DNA of 64,000 nt from CAYZAW01 sp964476505 (lineage in GTDB: Bacteria; Bacillota; Clostridia; Christensenellales; CAG-138): assembly GCA_964476505.1 (NCBI GenBank), contig CAYZAW010000001.1, forward strand, positions 1-64,000. The letters are read 5' to 3'. Below the pieces are notes generated by a model. The model did not search any database and was not told where the DNA came from. It was given only the letters and a program-made list of their open reading frames with translations. Of the stretch, positions 51,538-59,400 are shown one piece after another (the stretch's first letter is position 1; every line of letters begins with the position of its first letter). The position numbers were made by a program, and so were the translations under genes.

Positions 51538-52383
51538 ATGAATATGATCAAGCTGACCTGCCTCATGGATAACATGCCATCGGAAAACAAAGCGCTGCGT
51601 GCGGAACACGGGTTGTCCCTTTATATAGAAACGGAGGACGCGTCCTTCTTATTTGACTGCGGCTCCGGGGAAAGCACCGTATTCAACGCGCATAAGCTGG
51701 GGATCGACCTCAAAAACGTACGGTTTACGGTTTGCAGCCACAGCCATTACGACCACGCCGCAGGCTTTCGGGATATGGCGGAGCAGGGCATGGGCGGAAA
51801 AACGCTGTATACCGGCGAGGGCTTCTTTGAACGCAAGTACGCCAATAACGCCCCCAAGTATACAGACCTTTCCTGCGGCTTTACTGCCGATTTTTTACAG
51901 CAGCAGGGCATATCCCAACAGGTAATCACCGGCTGCGAGAAAATCGTGCCCGGCGTGTATGCCATCGGCGGCTTTTCCCGCGGTGTTGCCTTTGAAACGG
52001 TACCCAAGCGCTTCGTAAAGGGAACGCTGCAGGCGTTGACGCCGGATCTGTTCGACGATGAGATATGCCTTGCCATCGATACCGAGCAGGGCATTGTGAT
52101 CGTGGTGGGCTGCTCGCATCCCGGCATATTGAACATTGCAAACACCGTGTATGCGCGCATGCAAAAACCGATCTATGCGATTTTAGGCGGCACCCACCTA
52201 GTGGAGGCGGAGCCCTTGCGCATTCAAAAAACAGTTGCGGCGCTAAAGGAAATGGGGCTTGCGATTCTCGGCCTTTCCCATTGCTCGGGTACGTTGGCGG
52301 AGGAAATGGTAAAGCAGGATGCGGCGGTACAATGCTGCCATCTTGCGGTTGGGGACTGTATTGCGTTTAAGAAACGGCGGTAA
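51538..52383 (+). CDS. MBL-fold metallo-hydrolase
   Basis: A 281-residue protein of the metallo-beta-lactamase fold, in the group that resembles the dihydropterin/RFA-P-synthase-like archaeal-type hydrolases. Metal motif CSHSHYDHAAGF (HxHxDH), CSHPGILNIANTVY, and GGTHLVEAEP supply ligands; SHCSG near the end supplies another His. FLFDCGSGESTVFNAHKLGI is the usual start of the fold. It is followed after 3 bases by the CdaR-like regulator. Substrate unknown. ATG 51538 and 51544 are both possible (GGAG at 4 or 10 bases). Confidence 0.8.
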   Translation: MNMIKLTCLMDNMPSENKALRAEHGLSLYIETEDASFLFDCGSGESTVFNAHKLGIDLKNVRFTVCSHSHYDHAAGFRDMAEQGMGGKTLYTGEGFFERKYANNAPKYTDLSCGFTADFLQQQGISQQVITGCEKIVPGVYAIGGFSRGVAFETVPKRFVKGTLQALTPDLFDDEICLAIDTEQGIVIVVGCSHPGILNIANTVYARMQKPIYAILGGTHLVEAEPLRIQKTVAALKEMGLAILGLSHCSGTLAEEMVKQDAAVQCCHLAVGDCIAFKKRR

Positions 52384-52386
52384 CAG

Positions 52387-53547
52387 ATGCCAGACACGGA
52401 GTTTTCTAAAATTGCACAGCAGATGGTGGAGGCCACATCGTCTCTGGTAAGCGGCCGCACGGTAAACATTATGGATACCGACGGTATCATTATTGCGTCC
52501 ACGGAGAAGGAGCGCATCGGCACACTGCACAGCGGTGCTGCCATTGCCATCAAAACAGGGCGACCGGTGGCAATCGAAAAAGAGCAGGTCTCCCAATATC
52601 CCGGCACAAAAGAGGGCTGCAACATGCCCATGTACAGCGGCGGAAAAATACTGGGCGTTGTGGGTATTTACGGCAATCCTGCGGAGGTTTCGGATACGGC
52701 AAGGCTGCTTGGCGCTTACACGGTGCAGTATTTCGAGCATAACGCGCATTTGCAGCAGCAAATGGTGGAAAACGAGCTTAGAAACAAGCTCATCAGCCTG
52801 CTTTTGAACCTCAATGCGGAGGAAAGCGGCAACGCCGTAACGCTGATGAAGGCGCTGCATATCAAGCTGTCCTTTCCGGTACGCATCATTATGATCAGCA
52901 TGCGGGACGAGTTGGATACCATAGGCAGCCTGCACATCTTCAACCCCATACTGACCCAGCTGCGCACACAGGGGTATTTGATACCCGAGCGGGATATCTG
53001 GGGCGTTCACGACAATCGAATCACTGTGATCAAAAGCGATATGGACGGCAACGATCAGCAGCGGCTGGCGCATGTAAAAGCGCTGCTTGAGGAGTCCTCT
53101 AAGCTGCCCTTCCGCATTTGTGCGGGGTATATATGCAACGGCTTGGAGCAGATCCAGCAGTCTGCCGCGGAGGCCGCCGCCCTGTTAGAGGCGGGAAGCG
53201 GCGAATTGCAGGATATGACGGACCCCGCCTGCTTTGTGCGGTATTTGATGTACCGGGCGGAGCGCAATAACGGCGTATATGTAACGGCGCTGTACAACAG
53301 GCTGGTGCAAAACCTCGGGAAAAAGGAAGTAAACGTTGCGCTGCATACGGCAGACAGCTACTATAACGCGCAGGGCAGCGTGACCCGGGCGGCGGAGGCG
53401 CTGCACATCCATAAAAACACGCTGCAATACCGCATTCGGCGTGTATGGGATGCCCTTGGCATTGCGGACTTGAACCCGTTCGAGCGCGAGGTTCTGGTAC
53501 GGCTTTGCATCGGCTGCCATCAGCGAACACAAGCATCGGCGGAATAA
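52387..53547 (+). CDS. CdaR-like sugar-diacid regulator (PucR-type HTH)
   Basis: A 386-residue activator. The N-terminal diacid-recognition domain contains FSKIAQQMVEATSSLVSGRT, VNIMDTDGIIIASTEKERIG, and NMPMYSGGKILGVVGIYGNP. The C-terminal PucR/CdaR helix-turn-helix is YYNAQGSVTRAAEALHIHKN and TLQYRIRRVWDALGIADLNP. In E. coli CdaR is induced by D-glycerate and activates glucarate/galactarate genes, which fits the glycerate kinase and GntP-type permease following. The RBS (GGCGGTAAC) is weak and the gene is tightly linked to the MBL gene. Confidence 0.9.
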   Translation: MPDTEFSKIAQQMVEATSSLVSGRTVNIMDTDGIIIASTEKERIGTLHSGAAIAIKTGRPVAIEKEQVSQYPGTKEGCNMPMYSGGKILGVVGIYGNPAEVSDTARLLGAYTVQYFEHNAHLQQQMVENELRNKLISLLLNLNAEESGNAVTLMKALHIKLSFPVRIIMISMRDELDTIGSLHIFNPILTQLRTQGYLIPERDIWGVHDNRITVIKSDMDGNDQQRLAHVKALLEESSKLPFRICAGYICNGLEQIQQSAAEAAALLEAGSGELQDMTDPACFVRYLMYRAERNNGVYVTALYNRLVQNLGKKEVNVALHTADSYYNAQGSVTRAAEALHIHKNTLQYRIRRVWDALGIADLNPFEREVLVRLCIGCHQRTQASAE

Positions 53548-53589
53548 ATCCCAAGCGGGTTTATTATAAAAAACATAGGGGGTAACACC

Positions 53590-54945
53590 ATGTCAACGTT
53601 TTTCTTGTTTGCGCTCATTGTGGTGGCTGTAATAGCCATGGTGCTTGCAATCTCCAAGTTAAAGCTGCACCCGTTTATCGTAATGGTGGTAATTGCGATA
53701 CTGGTGGGCCTCGTTGCAGGCGCTGTTGATCCGTCTCTGGAACTGACGCCCGTTGCCGTTATCAACACGGTTAAATCCGGCTTCGGCAACATACTGGGCA
53801 ACATCGGTATCGTGATACTTTGCGGCACGATCATTGGTACCATCCTGGAAAAGACCGGCGCGGCGCTGACCATGGCAAACGCCATTCTCAAGGTGGTCGG
53901 TAAAAAACGCAGCGTTCTGGCTATGGGCGCTATGGGCTATGTAACCGGCATCCCCGTATTCTGCGATTCCGGCTTCGTGGTTCTTTCTCCCATCAACCGC
54001 GCATTGGCGGCGCAAAGCAACACCTCCCTTGCAGTAATGGCAACGGCGCTTTCCGGCGGCTTGTACGCCACCCACTGCTTGGTGCCTCCCACTCCCGGCC
54101 CCATTGCTATGGCCGGTACGTTGGAAGCCGATTTAGGCCTTGTGATCATCGTTGGCCTCTTGGTATCTATCCCTGCAACGCTGATCGCCATTCTTTATGC
54201 AAAGAAGGTATCTAGCAAGATCAATATCGACGCGAACCCCGAGTACACCATGGAACAGCTGCAAGAAAAGTACGGCAAGCTCCCCGGCACGCTGCACAGC
54301 TTTTCTCCCATCCTGCTGCCCATCCTGCTCATCGCACTCGCTTCCGTGGCTGCGCTGCCCTCTAAGCCCTTTGGCGAAGGCTTCTTGTCCACGTTTATCA
54401 CCTTCATCGGTAACCCGGTGGTAGCGCTGGTGCTGGGTGTGTTCCTCTCCATGACGCTGATCCCTTCCTCCGAGAAAAAGAACACGCTGGACTGGGTCAC
54501 CAAGGGCGTTCTAGACTCCGCTGCCATTATCGCCATCACTGGTGCCGGCGGTTCCTTCGGCGCGATCCTGCAAAAGCTGCCCATCGCTGCGGCTACGGAA
54601 GGCTTGCTCCAAACCGGCCTTGGTATTTTGATCCCCTTCGTGATCGCAATGATCCTGAAGCTGGCTATGGGCGCGTCCACCGTTGCTATGATCAGCACCG
54701 CCAGCATGGTGTTCCCGATGCTGGCCAGCATGGGTATGACATCGCCATTCGGCCGTGTACTTGTGGTATTGGCCATCGGCGCGGGCTCCATGGTAGCCTC
54801 TCATGCCAACGACTCCTACTTCTGGGTGGTGTCTCAGTTCTCCGACATGAAAACGAGCGATGCGTATCGCTGCCAGACCGGCATGACAGCCGTTATGGGC
54901 GTTTGCGTGATCATCATCCTCTTCATCATCTCTCTGTTCGTCTAG
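53590..54945 (+). CDS. GntP family gluconate/glycerate permease
   Basis: A 451-residue proton symporter with ~12 membrane segments. Family motifs: KLHPFIVMVVIAILVGLVAG, GFGNILGNIGIVILCGTIIG, MGYVTGIPVFCDSGFVVLSP, GLYATHCLVPPTPGPIAMAG, ITGAGGSFGAILQ, GASTVAMISTASMVFPMLAS and SHANDSYFWVVSQFSDMKTS. The pair with glycerate kinase and CdaR suggests D-glycerate or gluconate uptake. Codon choice is strongly biased, as for an abundant protein. RBS GGGGG. Confidence 0.93.
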   Translation: MSTFFLFALIVVAVIAMVLAISKLKLHPFIVMVVIAILVGLVAGAVDPSLELTPVAVINTVKSGFGNILGNIGIVILCGTIIGTILEKTGAALTMANAILKVVGKKRSVLAMGAMGYVTGIPVFCDSGFVVLSPINRALAAQSNTSLAVMATALSGGLYATHCLVPPTPGPIAMAGTLEADLGLVIIVGLLVSIPATLIAILYAKKVSSKINIDANPEYTMEQLQEKYGKLPGTLHSFSPILLPILLIALASVAALPSKPFGEGFLSTFITFIGNPVVALVLGVFLSMTLIPSSEKKNTLDWVTKGVLDSAAIIAITGAGGSFGAILQKLPIAAATEGLLQTGLGILIPFVIAMILKLAMGASTVAMISTASMVFPMLASMGMTSPFGRVLVVLAIGAGSMVASHANDSYFWVVSQFSDMKTSDAYRCQTGMTAVMGVCVIIILFIISLFV

Positions 54946-55007
54946 TACGGCTTGGTAATACGGCAGATATTTGCGTGTTAGTGCTAGGCTGACAGCAGTA
55001 CAGGGCA

Positions 55008-55033
55008 CAGCCCGCCGGTTTACCGGCGGGCTG
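55008..55033 (+). terminator. Hairpin between gntP-like and glycerate kinase genes
   Basis: CAGCCCGCCGG (55008-55018) pairs with CCGGCGGGCTG (55023-55033), loop TTTA, followed by GCTTGTTTAT. A weak terminator that may reduce kinase expression. Confidence 0.55.
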
Positions 55034-55094
55034 GCTTGTTTATACGGTATGCTTAGGTGTAAAATGAAACAAATCGGAAAGGACGGTGTTCTGT

Positions 55095-56330
55095 ATGGAT
55101 GCTCTCAGGCAGGACGCGCAAACGATCATTGACGCGGCGCTGTTGGCGGCACAGCCGGATACGGCAGTCGCAAAGGCACTGAAGGACTTTACGCGCCCGG
55201 CGGGAAAGCTGGTGCTGATCGCCGCAGGCAAGGCCGCGTGGCAGATGGCAAAAACCGCATGCGATATTTTAGGAAACGAGATCAACGACGGGGTCGTGAT
55301 CACGAAATACTGTCACGCAATGGGCGACCTTCCACATGTGCGCGTATACGAGGCGGGGCATCCCGTGCCGGACGATAACTCCTTTTTAGCAACGGAACAG
55401 GCGATTCTTGCCGTGTCTGACCTAACAGAAAACGACGCTGTGCTGTTCCTGTTATCCGGCGGCGGCTCGGCGCTGTTTGAAAAGCCCTTGATTCCCGCTG
55501 CCGAGTTGGAGGCAGTCACCAAGCAAATGCTGTCCTGCGGGGCGGATATCGTGGAGATCAACACCATCCGCAAGCGCCTCTCTGCGGTGAAGGGCGGAAG
55601 GTTTGCAAACATCTGTGCGCCTGCGCAGGTGTATTCCATCGTGCTGTCAGACATACTGGGCGACCCGCTGGACATGATCGCCTCCGGCCCGGCATACCCG
55701 GACAGCTCCACGGCACAGCAGGCCGTTGCAATCGTAAAAAAATACGGTCTTACGCTGTCGGAGCAGGCCATGGCACTTCTTTGGCAGGAAACGCCAAAAT
55801 CCCTTTCCAACGTGAAAACACAGATCACCGGCAGTGTGCGGCAGCTTTGCGCCGCTGCCGAGGAAGCCTGCCGCCGCCTTGGATATGCGCCGCAGGTATT
55901 AACGGCAAGCCTGCGCTGCACGGCGCGGGATGCGGGCAGCTTTTTGGCCTCTGTTGCCCAGTATTATGCGGATTGCGACCACTCCGTGGCGTTTATTGCG
56001 GGCGGGGAAACGGTGGTGCAGTTAACGGGCAGCGGGCTTGGCGGGCGCAATCAGGAAATCGCGCTTTCCGCCGCCAATGAGATCGCAGAATTGCGGGATA
56101 CGGCGGTGTTCTCTGTGGGCTCCGACGGTACGGACGGCCCAACGGACGCCGCTGGCGGTTATTGCGACAGCACCACCAAGCGCCGCCTGAACGCGCTTGG
56201 CATAGACATTGCCGCCGTATTGCAGGATAACGACGCATACCATGCTTTGGAGAAATGCGACGGGCTGATCATCACCGGCCCCACGGGCACCAACGTGAAC
56301 GACGTATCCGTGCTTTTGATCAAGCGGTAA
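55095..56330 (+). CDS. Glycerate 2-kinase (DUF4147/MOFRL family)
   Basis: A 411-residue type-2 glycerate kinase that makes 2-phosphoglycerate from D-glycerate with ATP. Motifs: KLVLIAAGKAAWQMAKTACD, GHPVPDDNSFLATEQAI, VLFLLSGGGSALFEKPLIPA, INTIRKRLSAVKGGRFANIC, LSDILGDPLDMIASGPAYPD, and the MOFRL end FIAGGETVVQLTGSGLGGRN and QEIALSAANEIAEL, SVGSDGTDGPTDAAGGYCDS. ATG 55095 is chosen over GTG 55086. It completes the CdaR/GntP/kinase glycerate module, feeding lower glycolysis. Confidence 0.92.
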   Translation: MDALRQDAQTIIDAALLAAQPDTAVAKALKDFTRPAGKLVLIAAGKAAWQMAKTACDILGNEINDGVVITKYCHAMGDLPHVRVYEAGHPVPDDNSFLATEQAILAVSDLTENDAVLFLLSGGGSALFEKPLIPAAELEAVTKQMLSCGADIVEINTIRKRLSAVKGGRFANICAPAQVYSIVLSDILGDPLDMIASGPAYPDSSTAQQAVAIVKKYGLTLSEQAMALLWQETPKSLSNVKTQITGSVRQLCAAAEEACRRLGYAPQVLTASLRCTARDAGSFLASVAQYYADCDHSVAFIAGGETVVQLTGSGLGGRNQEIALSAANEIAELRDTAVFSVGSDGTDGPTDAAGGYCDSTTKRRLNALGIDIAAVLQDNDAYHALEKCDGLIITGPTGTNVNDVSVLLIKR

Positions 56331-56352
56331 TAAACAGGCTAAAATTACACAG

Positions 56353-56400
56353 AAACAGTAAAACGCAGATGTGGTTTGTTACATCTGCGTTTTGCTGTTT
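56353..56400. terminator. Long bidirectional terminator
   Basis: AAAACGCAGATGT (56360-56372) pairs with ACATCTGCGTTTT (56381-56393); outer arms AAACAG/CTGTTT extend it. A/T-rich flanks make it work for the plus-strand kinase and the minus-strand signalling gene. Confidence 0.8.
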
Positions 56401-56426
56401 GATAGTAGGCTCGAAAATTCGTTTTT

Positions 56427-59400
56427 TTAGGAAAGCATTTGATCGGGATTGTAATGCATATCCAGAAGCGTAATGATGAGCTTTGTGGTCAGTTGGAAGT
56501 CGTTTGGCAGCTTATGCACGTTCATACGGAACTCGTGAGACTTGCCCTTGGGGGTTTTTAGCTGCACGATGATGCTGCCGTTGGTAAGTGTTCTGTCGTC
56601 CGCAATGCGGTGCACAAGCTCCTGCATCTTTTTAACGGTGAGGGTGTCGGCTACCATATCCGCCAGCAGCAGATACCAGAACTTGCGGTTATCGTAGGTG
56701 CCCGCGATGTAATTGCCAATGGAGGGATCATAGATGAATTCGCCGCTGAGCCAGTCGCATTCGATGATGGCAACGCCGGAGCATTCCAGTGCGGCTTCAT
56801 AGCGGGTCACGTCAAAATTCTTTTGCTCCAGCAGGCTGTTTGTGGCGCGAAGCCGCTCGTTTTCGGCCTTGCTGATGGCGGAACGCACACGGATGCGCAA
56901 AAGATCCGGGTCAACCGGCTTTGTTACAAAATCCGTTGCGCCGCATCGAATGGTTTGCAGGCAGGTATCCCGGCTGTCGTCGCCGCTGACGATGATGACG
57001 GGAATGTTTTGCAGCTCCGGATAGCTTTGCATCTGCTTCAACACGGCAAAGCCGTCCATATTGGGCATCATGAGATCCAGCAGCACCACGGAGATGGCGG
57101 AGCCGTAATGCCGCAGGCGGATCAGCGCCGAGCTGCCGTTTTTCGCCTTCTCAATGATGAATTCGTCCTTGAAGATGTTTGCCATGAGCGCGTGGTCAAT
57201 GGCGTTATCGTCCACAATGAGCATACGGCGCTTTTTCTCCGGCTTGCCAACGGCTACGGGCACAGGCGCGTATTCCTCCTCCTCGAGGTGCTGGTTCTTC
57301 ATGCTCTCCCGGTAAAACGCGTAATTGTCTTTGCCGGAGCCCTTTACATAGTACAGGGCAAGATCGGCCTTTTTATACAGGGTGTCGAACTCCTTGCCGT
57401 CCAGCGGCGCTACGGCAACGCCAACGCTGCAGGAAATGCGCACCTCGGGGCTGAAGGACTTGCGGGTGAGCGCGCAGATCTGCTTGGCCTTGTTGGCGGC
57501 GATCACGCTGTTTGGAATGTCGCTTAAGAACACCACGAACTCGTCGCCGCCGATGCGCCCCACAAGGTCGCCCCGGCGAAGGATAGACCGCAGGATATCC
57601 GCCACCTCGATGAGCGTTTGATCTCCGGCGCCGTGGCCGAATACGTCGTTCACGGTTTTAAAGCCGTCAACGTCCAGCATGATCAATGCATGCTTTGCGT
57701 TCTCGTTGGAGGCCTGCACGGTCTGCTTGACCTTGGAAACGAAGGTAGCTCGGTTGTATACACCGGTGAGGGGATCGTTTTCGGACATCTCCTTGGTTTG
57801 CAGCTCCGCCTGCTTGGCCTCGTTGATGTCCTCATACATCAGGTATGCTTCCACATCGTTGGAGTTGGGATATTCCACAAGCTCGATGGAAAGCAGCAGC
57901 CAGCGCGTGCTGCCGTCCTCCAGCTTTTCCCGGTACTCCAGGCTGTCTGCACGCTTGCCGCGATAGTAATTGGCAAGCAGCGTTTCCAAATTGGCAAAGG
58001 CGCGGTAGCGCTCCCGGTCATCCGTGAATACGCATTGCTCCGCGTATAGATCCGTTCGCTCGTTGAAGCTGTGCTTGTCTTTGCTGAAGCCGATGTTTAA
58101 CAGCGACCCTTCTATTACGTCCAAAGAAACGTCCTTGCTCAGGTTGCTTCGAATCAGCGTATAAGACTCCGGCTTTCTGTTTGCAAGAGACTGCTGCCAG
58201 CGCTTGTAAGCGGCTTCCTTTTCCAAGCGCTCGGTCACGTCAATAAACGTGATGATGGCTTTTACGGGGTCGCCGGTTTCGGAAAAGATGGTGGAGCTTC
58301 TTGCCTCCATCCAGCGCCATTCGCCTAGGTATTGCTGCTGGAACAATACGGTACCGGCCTTACTGCCGTGCAGGATGGCCTCAAAAAAGTCGACATATGC
58401 CTCCGCACACTCCTTGGAAACAAAGCCAAGGCGAACGGGCTCGTACGGCACGTCCATGGTTTTTTCCGGCAGCCCGAAGGAGGCGGCCACCTCTGCGGAC
58501 ATGGTAAGGCTTTTATCTGCAACGGTGTAATGGCAAATGATATTGCCCCCCAGCTGTATGGCAAGCAGGTTTTCTTCCTCACTTTGGCGCAGCTGATCCA
58601 TGATATCATGCTGATCCGTTACGTCCTGCAAAATAGCGTGTACGATCAGCTTTCCGCCCCGGCGGTCTGCTGCCACGGCTTTGTGGCTGATCCAGCGATA
58701 CCCGCCGTTTTTGGTATGGATGCGATACACGCAGTCCATAGGCGTATTGCGCTTTACAAGCGCGTCAAGCTGCGACTGCAATTCGTCCAGATCCTCCGAG
58801 AACACCCATTTGGCGGGGTTGATGAGGATTCCCGGGTCATTGTTGTCACGCGTGGCTTCAAACAGCTTGCAGAACCCGTCGTTGCGGTAGATCAGCCGGA
58901 TACGCTCTCCCGCTAGCTCGTAGGTGGCAATGCCGCCGGGAATGCTGTCTGTTAGAAGCTTCAGCTTGCTAAACGCATCTCTGTATTCCGTAATATCGCG
59001 CCCAATGCCGTATAAGCCGATCACACTGCCGTTGGATTCTCGCAGTAAATACTTGGAGGTGCTGGAATAGTGCGGAATACCGTCTGCAGAGGGGATGGAT
59101 TCCACCATGTCCACGATGGATTTGCCGCTCTCCAGCAGTTGGGTATCGTCTCGCCGGAATTTCTCGGCGGTTTCCGACTCAAACACCTCGTAATCCGTTT
59201 TTCCAACGATATCCTTCGGATCGTCGATCCCCGCCATATCCGCGAATGCGCGGCTTACGCAGATGTAGCGGAAGTTTTTATCCTTGGCAAAGGCAAGATC
59301 CGTTGTGGAGTCCATAATGGTGGAAAGCACCACGGGCAGCATTTGCTGGTACGACATTACCTCGTTGGAAATGGGCGTATAGGAGGCGTAAATGGCGTAA